Source of the DNA: Sphingobacterium sp. SGG-5
Lineage (GTDB): Bacteria; Bacteroidota; Bacteroidia; Sphingobacteriales; Sphingobacteriaceae
Length of the DNA: 64,000 nt
NCBI RefSeq assembly: GCF_011043525.1
Contig: NZ_JAAKGO010000005.1
Span: forward strand, 124,001-188,000
Reading direction: 5' to 3'
Position numbers and translations under genes: made by a program. Below are positions 18,031 to 28,363 of this stretch, in pieces. Position 1 is the first letter of the stretch; each line of letters opens with the position of its first letter. The notes under the pieces are model-generated. The model was not told the DNA's origin. It did no database searches and saw only the letters and a program-made list of their open reading frames with translations.

Positions 18031-19770
18031 CTAATTCCAATAAGGGTTTTGTTCTAAAATCTCATTCGACAAATGAATCTCTTCCGAAGGTATGGGATAC
18101 AGGTAATCCCTCTCCTCCCGAAAGCTCCGGGGGATATTACCATGGGCAACGACATTACCATGATCCCCTTCCGATAAAATAATATCCTGTCCGACCTCAA
18201 GGAAGAGGCTTGCGGATGAACTTGGCTTCGTACCCTGATATAAGCAGACATCAAGACTTCCGCTATTATCCAAATCATAATCGCCTAAACCTGCGAAATA
18301 CATACCTAAAAATGGCTTTTCGAATAATTTCCCTACTTTCCAGCGCATGACATCGTAATACCGATGACCCTCCATCACAAGCTCCACAGCACGCTCTCTC
18401 CGTATTTCTAAGATCACTCCTTGATTTGGACCCGAAACATTCGGATATCCGGTTTCGGTACTCAATAAATAAGGATCCGGATTTGCGTTAGCTACGGCTA
18501 ATTTCAAGTCAGGCATCTGTACTCTTCGGCGCAACATATTGACCGACTTATCCAGATCTTCTTGGGTCAGCACGGTCCCTAACTCAGCTTTTGCTTCTGC
18601 AAAGTTCAAATAGGTTTCGGCAATCCGGAACAGCGGTATATCTGTCATACTTTTCCCTGCTGCATCATATATCGGTTCCATGCTGTATTTCGTCAAATGA
18701 TACCCCGTAATCGCATGGGTCAGATTGGGGGCTACCTTTGTCGAACTCCCGATCCGTGTGTAACCAGGTGTGCGGATAGTCTGAGCCATACGGGGATCCC
18801 TATTTTGGGTCTCTTCCGTAAACTCCTTCGTCGCATATCCGGGAAGGTCTGTGAACCTTCCTCCGTCTGCCCGCAAGTAGGTATTCACAAAAGTCTTCGA
18901 AAGTCCTGGCCGGCCCCGGGTACTGGTGTTCTCGTAATTCTGCACATCATGGAATAAGCCCAGATCAGCGTTATAGTCTCTCGCCAAAATAACCTCCTGA
19001 CCGATCGCATTTGTATTCGCAAAAAGATCCCGGTATGGCGCGGAGCCTGCCGTATAGAGCGAATATCCGCCATCGTCTATCAGCTTTTCCGAAACCTCCA
19101 CGCATAAAGTCAGGTATTTTTCAGCATCCGCCAAACCGTGGTATTTCCGGAAGGTTCCCTCAAAAAGCGTTGCTCGCGATTTGAGAGCCATGGCTGTCCA
19201 TTTATTAACGCGATAAATATTCTTGTCGGTTGATAAATGGGCGATAGCAAAATCTAAATCCCGTACAATAGAGTCGGCAATAAGATCTCTGGAATCCCTC
19301 GGCTTGAACAATAATTCATCATTGGATCCGATTACCGTATTAAACCAAGGCACTCCTCCGAATCTTTTTAATTTCTCGAAATAAAAGTACGCACGAAAGA
19401 ATTTCGCGACTGCATCATATTGATTACGCACCGCAATATCCTTCGTGTTGTGCGAATTGGCCAGCATATAATTAATACGCCGCAGTGCAGTCCACGACCA
19501 GCCACCACCGGTAGACGGCACGCTCCGTTGGCCAGAAACGGACTCATTTAAAGGCGTAATAATGATTACGTCGGCGTTGTCACTATAAACGCTCGGGCCG
19601 GTAGGCAATATATCCTGATAGAACTTATTGCTATACAGTTGCAATTCTTCTTCATTAGAAAAATACGTATCAGGCGACAACGCCGCCAACGGTATTTTAT
19701 CCAAATCGCAGGACACCAGAAAGAATACACATCCTCCCAGTATCGTCATTATCATATTCAATTTCGTCAT
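18031..19770 (-). CDS. SusD/RagB-family nutrient-binding outer-membrane lipoprotein
   Basis: The protein is about 579 residues with a lipoprotein signal peptide ending in 'FFLVSCDLDKIP'; the second of two consecutive ATGs is used, but either is possible. 'ALSPDTYFSNEEEL' near the N-terminus, 'AVAKFFRAYFYFEKLKRFGGVPW' with its TPR-like helices, and the C-terminal 'REERDYLYPIPSEEIHLSNE...QNPYW' are SusD hallmarks. SusD proteins sit on the cell surface and form a lid over the SusC channel, capturing the substrate. It starts 14 bases after the SusC stop and is followed within 2 bases by the phosphodiester glycosidase lipoprotein, so the three are one transcript. Confidence 0.95.
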   Translation of the reverse strand: MTKLNMIMTILGGCVFFLVSCDLDKIPLAALSPDTYFSNEEELQLYSNKFYQDILPTGPSVYSDNADVIIITPLNESVSGQRSVPSTGGGWSWTALRRINYMLANSHNTKDIAVRNQYDAVAKFFRAYFYFEKLKRFGGVPWFNTVIGSNDELLFKPRDSRDLIADSIVRDLDFAIAHLSTDKNIYRVNKWTAMALKSRATLFEGTFRKYHGLADAEKYLTLCVEVSEKLIDDGGYSLYTAGSAPYRDLFANTNAIGQEVILARDYNADLGLFHDVQNYENTSTRGRPGLSKTFVNTYLRADGGRFTDLPGYATKEFTEETQNRDPRMAQTIRTPGYTRIGSSTKVAPNLTHAITGYHLTKYSMEPIYDAAGKSMTDIPLFRIAETYLNFAEAKAELGTVLTQEDLDKSVNMLRRRVQMPDLKLAVANANPDPYLLSTETGYPNVSGPNQGVILEIRRERAVELVMEGHRYYDVMRWKVGKLFEKPFLGMYFAGLGDYDLDNSGSLDVCLYQGTKPSSSASLFLEVGQDIILSEGDHGNVVAHGNIPRSFREERDYLYPIPSEEIHLSNEILEQNPYWN

Positions 19771-19784
19771 CATAACTATTAGAT

Positions 19785-22700
19785 TTAAAGGCTAATATCT
19801 AATCCAAACATAAAAGTCTTTGCCCACGGATAAATTTTGGCATTACTCGTAGCGTCCTTGTATGTATTTTCTGTGGATGCTTGTTCAGGATCAATATATT
19901 TGCTTTTTAACTTGGTAAGTGTCAACATATTTTCTCCACTAAAATATAATCGCACCCGCGAAAGGCCTGCTTTGGAGGAAATATTAGCGGGAAGTGTGTA
20001 CCCCACAGTAATATTCTTTAGCCGGGCATACATCAGGTTCTGTAAATACATCGAATTGGCAACGCCTAATGAACGGTTACCATCGTTTAAGGCAATGTAC
20101 CCACGGGGCCTTGGAAGATAAGCATTCGGGTTTTCCTCACTCCAGACACGACTTAGGAAATCACTCGGTATAAAAGTAGCGTATGGTCTTGAATAGGGTC
20201 CCCAAAAATTCTCCGCATTTATCCCTGGATACCAATGTTGCCTTCCTACGCCTTGTACAAAGACAGCGAGATCAATATTATTCCAGCTTCCACCAAGGTG
20301 AATGTTGAAATTATAGCGTGGTAGTGAATTTCCGATTATTCGTCTGTCACCTGGATTATCGACGGTATTATCACCTTGGGATATTTTCTTATCGTCATCT
20401 AAATCTTCAAATTTTAGATCCCCAGCATGGAGCCCCTGATCGATAGCAGACGTATTGATAATGGAATTTACAGATTTTTGGTCTACGTCGTAATTGGTTG
20501 CTTCTTCATCCGAAAGGAAAAAACGATTCACTTCATAACCCCATATTTCACCAAGCTCCTGACCTTCGTAAAAGTTAGCTAAATTTCTATTAGGGTTATC
20601 AAAACGTGTAATTTTTGACGTATTGTCTCCCAATCCTACTCCAAAATAATAATTTAAAGGCTTGCCTGCGAGCCCCAGATTATCTTTCCAATTCACACTC
20701 ATTTCCCAACCTTTCGTCAAGAGATCCGAAGCATTTTCCTTGGGTATGGATGCTCCATAATAAGCAGGAATAGCCTTGCCTGCGGTAAGCATATTTAAGG
20801 TTTCTCGTCGATAAATATCTCCGGTGAAACTTAATCGGTTATTTAATAATTCTAAATCTAACCCGAAGTTGGTCGTATTTACGGTCTCCCAGGTCAGCTT
20901 ACTGGAATTGGGCGCACTTTCGGTTGCATACGATCCCACAGTACCCTCACCGAATGAATAGGAGAGCGTACCTCCCGCATTAATGGTCTGTAAATAATCA
21001 TAGTACCCGACCTGTTGATTACCTAAAGACCCATAAGATGCTCTAATCTTTAAACCACTGATTAGCTGTTGATCAAGCTGTTGAAAGAAATCTTCCTTAT
21101 CTATTCGCCAGGCTGCCGAAAAAGACGGAAAGAATCCAAACCGGCTACCTTTGGCAAAACGAGAAGTGCCGTCATAACGTCCAGCAGCTTCAACAAGATA
21201 TTTATCTTTGTAGCCGTAATTTGCCCGATAAAAAACACCAAACAACGCATATTCATTCTGCCCACCGTTGATTTCCATCACATCACCCGTCGCTACCTCA
21301 AAGTCAGTTAACTGATCGCTTAATAGGCCTGTACGTGCAACTTTGATATCTTTTAAATATTTCGTCTCATAATTATATCCGCCCATTAATTTAATGTCAT
21401 GTGTATCCTTCAAATTCTTGGTGTACGTCGCATACATATTAACCGCTTGATACTGATGATTTGTTTGAATCTCATATAAACGGTTATTTCCTATTCCGGA
21501 CGTAATGCTGAGCTCCTCGCCGGGATATTTGGAATAGCCAATATTCGCCGATTTGTTCATCGTCTGATAATTATAATGAATAAACCGGTAACTCGCTCGT
21601 ACATCAAATCCTTCAAATGGTTTGATAACAGCTTCGATAGTCGGACTAAATTCGCCGATCTTATCCAGATTTTTATGCAAATCCTGTGTCAACAGGGCAG
21701 AATAACCATCCATTAACGAATAATTGCTTATCGTGGTGGTATAGACGTTTGTTCCATCCGGATTTACCGGAACGATACTTGCAAGTCCATGTGTCACCGA
21801 GCTGTTGAATGTATTTTCGATGCCCCCTATTCCTGGATAAGCATAAGCAGAATTGAAATAAGAGATATTGGTATTGATATCCAACCAATCTTTCACTTTA
21901 AAATCAACCCGTGATCTTAAGTTATAGCGTTTGATATTATCGGTGTTTCGGCGAAAGATACCGTCCTGATCGAAGTAATTGCCCGAGAGGCTATAGCTGA
22001 TCGCATCTGAAGATCCATTGATATTGATATTGTGGGTCTGCATGGGTCTCTTCGAATTAAACAGATAGTTGTACCAGTCGGTATTGCCGTAGTATACGTA
22101 ACTATCACGACCATCTCTGTTATCGACAACCACCCATGGCCTCTCCGGATTCTCGGTTTTGTCATTCCGCCTTATCCATAATTGATAATAGTCATCATCG
22201 GTATATGTGGTATAGTTGGTTCCCGCGTAATGGGAAAAAAACAAGTCATTAATGGCTGCAGAATAATATCCACGTGTTTCAAAATCGGTAGAAGTTGTCG
22301 GCGCACTCACCGACATTTGTCCAGAATATGAAATGGAAGACGCATTTTTGCTACCTGTTTTGGTCGTAACCAAAATTACACCATAAGAGGCGCGTGCACC
22401 ATATACTGCAGCAGCAGAGGCATCCTTCAACACGGTAATAGACGCCACATCGTTGGGATTTATCCGGTTGATATCTCCTTCAAAACCATCAATGATGACC
22501 AAAGGGGCAGCATTATTGGATATAGAATTAACCCCACGGATATTGAACCGGCCTGATGCACCTGGACGTCCGGAGGTAAACTTCACTTCCAGATTGGGCA
22601 CAGTACCTTGCAGTAGCGATGACACATTTGCCGCAGGTCTACTCTGCAAGAGCTTCGAATCGACAACAGTCGTCGCTCCGGTCAGATTCTCCTTCTTTTG

Positions 22701-23384
22701 CGTCCCATACCCCACCACCACAATGTTGTCCATTTCTTGTATTGCCGGTGCTAAATGAACGTTAAGAGTAGTGTTGTCGCTTACGGATACTTCTTTAGTC
22801 TCGTATCCTAAAAAGGAAAAACGCAGTTTTGTATTTGTACCCTGTAATGTTATCGTGAATTTCCCAGCTCCATCGGTTATTGCACCATTGGCATATCCTA
22901 CTTCGGTGATCGTTACGCCGGCCAGCGGCTGTCCATTTTCATCTGACACCTGGCCCGATACCATGCGCTGCTGTATGATTTCTTCACGAACCATATGAGC
23001 CGAAGCTGTTGCTGTTCGCTGCTTGCCAAGGATGATATTCTTATCGACAATTTTGTAAGTGAGCTGATATTTCGCTGTAACATCTTTCAAGACAGCAGCT
23101 AAGCTTTCCCCATCATAAGAGACATCCAGACGAGCGTGTACAGGAATCATCGATTCGTTGTAAAAAACATTATAGCCCGTCTGTCTATAGACTTCGTTAA
23201 ATAACTGCTCTACCTTGATATTACGTTTTTGCAGGGTGACCGTCTGTCCAAAAGTCAGCGCACAGACGTGTAGATTAGCCACCAAGAGTAAAGGAACAAC
23301 TAAAGACAATTTCATGAAAACTGAAATTTTAGGTGGAAAGCCCTCCTTATAAGAAAGGTACTTCCCGAGTTTTTTTTCATACAT
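19785..23384 (-). CDS. SusC/RagA-family TonB-linked outer-membrane transporter with STN domain
   Basis: The ATG at 23384 (MYEKKLGKYLSYKEG) was chosen; an upstream in-frame start runs into the terminator hairpin. The product is about 1199 residues. After a hydrophobic segment ('LSLVVPLLLVANLHVCALTFG') there is an STN domain ('IKVEQLFNEVYRQTGYNVFY'), then a carboxypeptidase-regulatory-like domain ('VSGQVSDENGQPLAGVTITE'). The SusC-type plug follows ('VVVGYGTQKKENLTGATTVV', 'NPNDVASITVLKDASAAAVY'), then a large barrel. The STN domain passes the substrate signal to the FecR anti-sigma factor, matching the FecR and sigma genes directly upstream. It takes up, with SusD, an oligomeric nutrient that cannot be named. 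Confidence 0.95.
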   Translation of the reverse strand: MYEKKLGKYLSYKEGFPPKISVFMKLSLVVPLLLVANLHVCALTFGQTVTLQKRNIKVEQLFNEVYRQTGYNVFYNESMIPVHARLDVSYDGESLAAVLKDVTAKYQLTYKIVDKNIILGKQRTATASAHMVREEIIQQRMVSGQVSDENGQPLAGVTITEVGYANGAITDGAGKFTITLQGTNTKLRFSFLGYETKEVSVSDNTTLNVHLAPAIQEMDNIVVVGYGTQKKENLTGATTVVDSKLLQSRPAANVSSLLQGTVPNLEVKFTSGRPGASGRFNIRGVNSISNNAAPLVIIDGFEGDINRINPNDVASITVLKDASAAAVYGARASYGVILVTTKTGSKNASSISYSGQMSVSAPTTSTDFETRGYYSAAINDLFFSHYAGTNYTTYTDDDYYQLWIRRNDKTENPERPWVVVDNRDGRDSYVYYGNTDWYNYLFNSKRPMQTHNININGSSDAISYSLSGNYFDQDGIFRRNTDNIKRYNLRSRVDFKVKDWLDINTNISYFNSAYAYPGIGGIENTFNSSVTHGLASIVPVNPDGTNVYTTTISNYSLMDGYSALLTQDLHKNLDKIGEFSPTIEAVIKPFEGFDVRASYRFIHYNYQTMNKSANIGYSKYPGEELSITSGIGNNRLYEIQTNHQYQAVNMYATYTKNLKDTHDIKLMGGYNYETKYLKDIKVARTGLLSDQLTDFEVATGDVMEINGGQNEYALFGVFYRANYGYKDKYLVEAAGRYDGTSRFAKGSRFGFFPSFSAAWRIDKEDFFQQLDQQLISGLKIRASYGSLGNQQVGYYDYLQTINAGGTLSYSFGEGTVGSYATESAPNSSKLTWETVNTTNFGLDLELLNNRLSFTGDIYRRETLNMLTAGKAIPAYYGASIPKENASDLLTKGWEMSVNWKDNLGLAGKPLNYYFGVGLGDNTSKITRFDNPNRNLANFYEGQELGEIWGYEVNRFFLSDEEATNYDVDQKSVNSIINTSAIDQGLHAGDLKFEDLDDDKKISQGDNTVDNPGDRRIIGNSLPRYNFNIHLGGSWNNIDLAVFVQGVGRQHWYPGINAENFWGPYSRPYATFIPSDFLSRVWSEENPNAYLPRPRGYIALNDGNRSLGVANSMYLQNLMYARLKNITVGYTLPANISSKAGLSRVRLYFSGENMLTLTKLKSKYIDPEQASTENTYKDATSNAKIYPWAKTFMFGLDISL

Positions 23385-23445
23385 TTGTATTCGATTGATT
23401 ATTAATTGATAACAGGTTATTTTCAATCCCAGGTCATTTTGACCA

Positions 23446-23477
23446 AAAATCAGGAGCGGTCGCAACGCTCCTGTTTT
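23446..23477 (-). terminator. Hairpin terminator between fecR and susC
   Basis: CAGGAGCG (23451-23458) pairs with CGCTCCTG (23466-23473) around a 7-base loop. On the minus strand it is followed by ATTTTT, giving a rho-independent terminator downstream of susC's upstream neighbour region, so fecR and susC are likely separate transcripts. A second small dyad (GGTCATTTTGACC, 23432-23444) lies next to it. Confidence 0.65.
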
Positions 23478-23504
23478 TTGCTCATAACGAATTCCGTGTA
23501 CATA

Positions 23505-24716
23505 TTACTTATCCACGATAATCCTCCTTCCTTCTATTTTAAAATGAACACTTCCGGTTAATTCGATCGATTTGAGTAACTTGTCAATTTGCTCAAATCG
23601 GGATATCGTTCCGGTAAAATAATCATTAGAAAAAGTATCTCTATAGTCAATTTCTACATCGTACCAGCGGGATATACTTTCCATCACTTCCCGTATGGTG
23701 GATCTATGAAACGAAAAATTCCCGTCTTTCCAAGCCGTGGCATATAACGGATCCACCTGATTGATTGCAAATGTCTGCTTATCATCACTAAAGATCGACT
23801 GCTCATTGGGTTTCAACACTACACTTTTCCCCGGATTATCCCATACGCCTAACCGTACTTTCCCTTCCACCAATGTCGTCTTGATCCGACTGTGATAGCT
23901 ATCAATATTAAATATCGTCCCCAAAACCTCCAGTCTCTGGTTTCGTGCCTGCACAATAAAAGGTATAGACTTGCCTTCTTTTGTCCGTTTTGCAACTTCA
24001 AAATAACCTTCACCTTTCAATTCCACTTGCCGCATATCATCCTCAAAAAACACAGGATATTTTAAGCTACTTTCAGCATTCAACCACACGTGGGTACCAT
24101 CTGGAAGCATAATTTGGTATTGTCCTCCTTTTGGTGTAATTATCGTGTTGTAGGCTAATGGCCTGTTGACAGTTTTCCGATGGTCGTATCTGTAATACAC
24201 CGATCCATCGCTATTTTTTACGATAGCAAAGCCCTTCTCCTGAATGATTGTGTCCCCTTCTATTTGCTCCAGATCAATTGCCCGGCCGTCTTCAAGTACA
24301 ATATGGGCACGATCTCCACCGGGAACAATAGCATATTGGAGGGAATCAGTTTGCGTTTGCTGAGCGATCTGAACATAAAATACTTCTTTATAGTAAATAA
24401 ATGGGAGGGTCAATATCAAAATAACAGCAGCTGCAACCATCCACTGCCTCTTGAGTACGCGTGCAGCTACTTCCGTGGTATTATTTTCCGTACGTTGAAT
24501 AATCCGTGGGTCATGTATAATTTGTTTATACAGATCTTCTTTACGGTTGGGTGAAGATATTATATTTTCTTCGGGAAGATCGTCATAGATATCTTCGAGG
24601 ATATATTGGTTATCTGGGTCATGTAAGAGGGAACGTAACAACGTCACTTCTTCAACGCTACATCGTCCCTGATGATAACGTATTATTAACTCCTTCAACT
24701 GTTCGTGGTTACTCAT
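23505..24716 (-). CDS. FecR-family anti-sigma factor
   Basis: The 403-residue inner-membrane protein has a cytoplasmic N-terminal part (about 1-85, 'YHQGRCSVEEVTLLRSLL'). A single membrane span lies near 90-108 ('WMVAAAVILILTLPFIYY'), and a periplasmic FecR domain follows: 'YNTIITPKGGQYQIMLPDGT', 'VWLNAESSLKYPVFF', 'ELKGEGYFEVAK'. The end ('FEQIDKLLKSIELTGSVHFK') is the usual C-terminal DUF4974 region that contacts the STN domain of the transporter. It holds the sigma factor encoded upstream until SusC reports substrate. It lies 53 bases after the sigma gene and before the terminator that precedes susC. Confidence 0.94.
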   Translation of the reverse strand: MSNHEQLKELIIRYHQGRCSVEEVTLLRSLLHDPDNQYILEDIYDDLPEENIISSPNRKEDLYKQIIHDPRIIQRTENNTTEVAARVLKRQWMVAAAVILILTLPFIYYKEVFYVQIAQQTQTDSLQYAIVPGGDRAHIVLEDGRAIDLEQIEGDTIIQEKGFAIVKNSDGSVYYRYDHRKTVNRPLAYNTIITPKGGQYQIMLPDGTHVWLNAESSLKYPVFFEDDMRQVELKGEGYFEVAKRTKEGKSIPFIVQARNQRLEVLGTIFNIDSYHSRIKTTLVEGKVRLGVWDNPGKSVVLKPNEQSIFSDDKQTFAINQVDPLYATAWKDGNFSFHRSTIREVMESISRWYDVEIDYRDTFSNDYFTGTISRFEQIDKLLKSIELTGSVHFKIEGRRIIVDK

Positions 24717-24769
24717 ATTAGGCTTTGTCTTCTATATAGATACACGCCTAAGCAGCCCGATAGTACTAA

Positions 24770-25354
24770 TCAAAAGATATCTTTTATAAAAAAAAGCAGA
24801 AAAAATAGGTTATCCAGCTTGAAACGGACAATTTTTGATGCATTGGCGATGTGGTTGCGCACCGTATTCTTGGAAAGCCCCACGGCATCGGCAATTTCAT
24901 GATATGATTTTTCGTCGAACTTGTTCATTTTGTAAACGAGACGTTGTTGGGTGGGTAGTTGGTCAATGATATCATAGATTACACGGGTGATATCCTTTCC
25001 TTCCATACTTTGCTGACTTTCGTCACTCTGTTCCTCCCATTGGTGACGCAAGTCTTCTCTGAATCGTTCGCGGGATATCTTTCGACGAAAATAAGAGATA
25101 GCTTGCCTTTTGGAAATGATATAAAGATAGGGGTATATTCCTGCTGCATCTCTCAGCTTCTCTTTATGTAAAAACAATTGCACAAAGGACTCCTGCACGA
25201 TCTCTTCCGCAACTTCAATTTCCCGACATAGACGATATACTTTTTGGATAATCAGATCATAATAGACACCATAGACATATTTGAAAATATGTTCATCGCC
25301 CGATTGGAAGCTCAAAAACTCATCTGCCGTCAATTGTTTTATACTGGACTCCAT
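24770..25354 (-). CDS. ECF RNA polymerase sigma factor (FecI/SusC-associated)
   Basis: The 194-residue protein has sigma region 2 ('VAEEIVQESFVQLFLHKEKL', 'YLYIISKRQAISYFRRK') and region 4 ('IIDQLPTQQRLVYKMNKFDE', 'YHEIADAVGLSKNTVRNHIA'). The position at the head of a fecR-susC-susD series on the same strand is the standard layout for the sigma factor that switches on such a unit. The C-terminus is unusually hydrophobic ('DNLFFLLFFIKDIF'), a feature common in Bacteroidota sigma factors of this class. A 175-base gap upstream, shared with the end of the usher-like gene, holds its promoter. Confidence 0.94.
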   Translation of the reverse strand: MESSIKQLTADEFLSFQSGDEHIFKYVYGVYYDLIIQKVYRLCREIEVAEEIVQESFVQLFLHKEKLRDAAGIYPYLYIISKRQAISYFRRKISRERFREDLRHQWEEQSDESQQSMEGKDITRVIYDIIDQLPTQQRLVYKMNKFDEKSYHEIADAVGLSKNTVRNHIANASKIVRFKLDNLFFLLFFIKDIF

Positions 25355-25529
25355 CTTATGACTCTGTATGTCTTAATTTATTCCTTTTAAAGGGTTTGAA
25401 CTTCTTAAAAAAAGCTAAAGGTTAGTATTCGCCAACTTTATTTTAAACACAAATAGAATTTAAATTCACAAACTGGTTTTACTAAGGTAGGGAAATTTTA
25501 GGAAAATCAAAAGAAATGTTGGGTGTATG

Positions 25530-28361
25530 CTATCGCCCCCGACCAAAACGCTTGATTTCAAGCTTCTTCGACCGTACTTTGAGCCGGAATGGTTGTAGTT
25601 TTATCGGTTCATTTTCTTTAACCGTGATTGATTGCAAATTATCTTCCATATAGATATTAGCGGATAAATCGCTTTCTCGTATAAAAACAGCGTATCTGCC
25701 TTGTGGAAGATGAAACTCAAATTCACCCGTCCGATCGCTACGCACTTCAAACAATCTTCCATTTTCGCTCCTTGCGACAACTGTATACCGGTCTAACGAT
25801 AAATCTGCCGCAACGCTCAGTTTTTCATCAAAGTCGATCCATAAATATCCTTTGACGGAGCTTACTTTTTGCAAAGGAACAGCTATATCCATTGATCTAC
25901 TGTGGATAGATACAGACCGCGAAACACCCCGGTATCCCTTGGATGCAGGTAAGAAAAGCATATAGTCACCATATGGTATCTTCTTAAAGGAAGATCGTCC
26001 GTTATGGTCGGTGACGAAGTGAATATTCCGCACCATAAAACCATACCCAGTGGCTACTTCATCTCCTTGATCGAATACTTCGTTATTATTGTTATCGTAA
26101 TAACAAAATATCCGAAATGTACCGGTGGGCACGGACGGTTTATCTAAATTCTGACTTTTCAGATTTTGGCGTATGCCCAAACGCACATTGGCAAACTCAT
26201 ACGGATAACCCGTCGGCCCACTAGAATAATTGTATCTAAACGCACCTGTTATCAATGTATTTTTTGTTATCCGATAATTTGCGCCAATATTTGTCGTATA
26301 GGCGTTTCCGAAATTTGATGTCAGACTTGTCGATAGACCCGTGTTCCAAGAAAGTTTCTTTTGTATTAGCGCACCATTGTAAGATACGCCAAAGGAGGTT
26401 CTGGTATCAAAAGGCAAATCCAGCAGCTGACTATTAAGAATCTCAAATACCTGAAAAGCTCCACGTTGGAAGAGGCCAAATGCACCGAAAGAACCATAAT
26501 TATATGAAAAGTTGCTTCTGAATATAAAATGATCTTTGTCTTCAGTATCGACCGTGATCACCCCTGACTCTACAGTCAGAAACATATTGTGTTTGTAATT
26601 TTTAGAACGGATATTAGCAGAACTCAATATTTGCCAGGAAGTAGTCGATAAATCCTGAAGTCCTTGCTGCATAAGATAACCTGCACCTTCGCGGTTATAA
26701 CTGGGCTGTATATTGATTCCTATAAAAGATGATAACGGTTTGCTTATTGTCAGATCGATTTTTGTCTGTCTTGTATGATAAGGCGTTAATCGTGTGTTGA
26801 TATATTCAGGCGTGTAGCTGGAATACATGAGGCCCATTCCATAACTTGCCGTCCCTTTTCTCCGGCTCAGGCGTTGTGTAAGCTGCAAGGCACCCCTCCT
26901 ATTGCCGGGGTAATAAGCCGTACTGTAAAAGTTATCGCTTGAATAAGCCCATTGTGTACTGTGCCCTATTAATTTAATCCCCACGGCTGCCGAAGGTTGT
27001 GCTACACTGGGCTCCGTTTGATTTGCGATGGCATAATTTACACCCCCGCCGACATATCCTCTGAGCTGAATTTTGTCCGCCACTTGCGGTTTTAACAAAT
27101 CGAACATATTCGTCCATAATAAGCTACCGGTGCTATCTATCTTATTATTATCAAAGTATACCTGCCCTTCATAGCGCTGACGGTCGACATCCTGATCTGC
27201 CATAACAAGCCTTATAAAGCCGGTCATACCTGGGGACCCAGCATTATAAAGCCCCAATAAATCGTTTGTCTTTTCTACAATTCCGGCAGAAAAGTGATTG
27301 CGGTTTACGGTATCCTGAAAACTGAACCGGAGTCCCCGGCCATAGAAGGGTGCTTCCAGATTTTCCTGAATATTGCCCAGGACAACTGCTTTATTATCTC
27401 GCTCGTATTCAATATAGGTGTTATTGATGTTTGGTCGATTCCATGTGGTACTCCATTGACTCGCATAGAGGCTGTACCTCAACTTGCCATCGGACAAGCG
27501 GTATGCACCTTCTGAACGCATATTATAGAGCTGGGTTCCTCCGATATTATGGTCCAGTTCCAGATCGATATAGTTTTTAGAATAACCGGACAAATAGTTG
27601 TCTACAGCGTACATCCGACTATAGTTACGACTGGAAGATACATTCGGAAAAACCAGCGTGGTATTACCAAAAACATCGTTATTTGCATATATACCACTTA
27701 TACTTACTGTATATCGGGGCAAATGAAGCATATATTTTTCAACAAGAAATCCCATTTGCACCAACGTATCCCTGCCGGAACGTAAAGACAGCGATATCGA
27801 TCGGAATTCGCGATCTCCTAGGCGGTCGGGCGATGAAAATATTAACCGGACCGGTTCATCTGTCGTACCGTTATTGAATATCCGCAATCGCATATATACC
27901 GAGTCGCCTACATGTTGTAGATATTGCAGTTCAGAATGGTCTTGTATGACTACCGATCTTTTCTCAGGCACTTCTATATCGACCGTCTTTTGTACCATAT
28001 CTTGATCTTGCTCATCTACTAACGAGACTATCAGCTGTTGCCCCTGTAATGAAGTGAGTACTGTACTTCTCAACTTTATGGACAAAAAACGATTTTTACC
28101 CGCCACAATGTGAATAGGCATTTTCGTTTCACCTAAGCTCAATAATCCATTTGGCAACGAGAGTTTGATATAGCCCTTGAAATCCGCATGTGTTGTATTA
28201 TGTAATCCAACATCCAATGTATTGAGTCCTGTATTCAGGAAAATGACCGAATCCATATGCACATTTATTCCTGACGATAACTTCTGTGCGGAAGCAATGT
28301 TACCGTAGAAAAAAGCTATAATAAAAAATAGCACATGATAGAGTCTATTTTTCAAGAGCAT
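25530..28361 (-). CDS. Usher-like outer-membrane beta-barrel protein of a putative chaperone-usher-like fibre system
   Basis: The ATG at 28361 starts a signal peptide (MLLKNRLYHVLFFIIAFFYG...SAQ); the codon upstream is a TTG. About 943 residues. Residues ~30-235 look like two Ig-like domains. About 250-740 is a long run of amphipathic strands rich in Tyr, Asn and Ser ('YRLSDGKLRYSLYASQW', 'GRGLRFSFQD', 'TLITGAFRYNYSSG') consistent with a beta-barrel. The C-terminal ~190 residues hold two further beta-sandwich domains. One carries 'YYDNNNNEVFDQGDEV', a DxNxNxxxDxGE-type loop like that in C-terminal domains of some fimbrial ushers. It lies 2 bases after the tip-like gene. The usher role is inferred from size, topology and the adjacent chaperone; I could not match it residue by residue to FimD/PapC. 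Confidence 0.6.
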   Translation of the reverse strand: MLLKNRLYHVLFFIIAFFYGNIASAQKLSSGINVHMDSVIFLNTGLNTLDVGLHNTTHADFKGYIKLSLPNGLLSLGETKMPIHIVAGKNRFLSIKLRSTVLTSLQGQQLIVSLVDEQDQDMVQKTVDIEVPEKRSVVIQDHSELQYLQHVGDSVYMRLRIFNNGTTDEPVRLIFSSPDRLGDREFRSISLSLRSGRDTLVQMGFLVEKYMLHLPRYTVSISGIYANNDVFGNTTLVFPNVSSSRNYSRMYAVDNYLSGYSKNYIDLELDHNIGGTQLYNMRSEGAYRLSDGKLRYSLYASQWSTTWNRPNINNTYIEYERDNKAVVLGNIQENLEAPFYGRGLRFSFQDTVNRNHFSAGIVEKTNDLLGLYNAGSPGMTGFIRLVMADQDVDRQRYEGQVYFDNNKIDSTGSLLWTNMFDLLKPQVADKIQLRGYVGGGVNYAIANQTEPSVAQPSAAVGIKLIGHSTQWAYSSDNFYSTAYYPGNRRGALQLTQRLSRRKGTASYGMGLMYSSYTPEYINTRLTPYHTRQTKIDLTISKPLSSFIGINIQPSYNREGAGYLMQQGLQDLSTTSWQILSSANIRSKNYKHNMFLTVESGVITVDTEDKDHFIFRSNFSYNYGSFGAFGLFQRGAFQVFEILNSQLLDLPFDTRTSFGVSYNGALIQKKLSWNTGLSTSLTSNFGNAYTTNIGANYRITKNTLITGAFRYNYSSGPTGYPYEFANVRLGIRQNLKSQNLDKPSVPTGTFRIFCYYDNNNNEVFDQGDEVATGYGFMVRNIHFVTDHNGRSSFKKIPYGDYMLFLPASKGYRGVSRSVSIHSRSMDIAVPLQKVSSVKGYLWIDFDEKLSVAADLSLDRYTVVARSENGRLFEVRSDRTGEFEFHLPQGRYAVFIRESDLSANIYMEDNLQSITVKENEPIKLQPFRLKVRSKKLEIKRFGRGR

Positions 28362-28363
28362 CG

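Noticed and set aside
19837..20121. 94-codon open frame on the plus strand within susC
   Set aside because: It is antisense to the conserved C-terminal barrel of SusC and shows no family resemblance.
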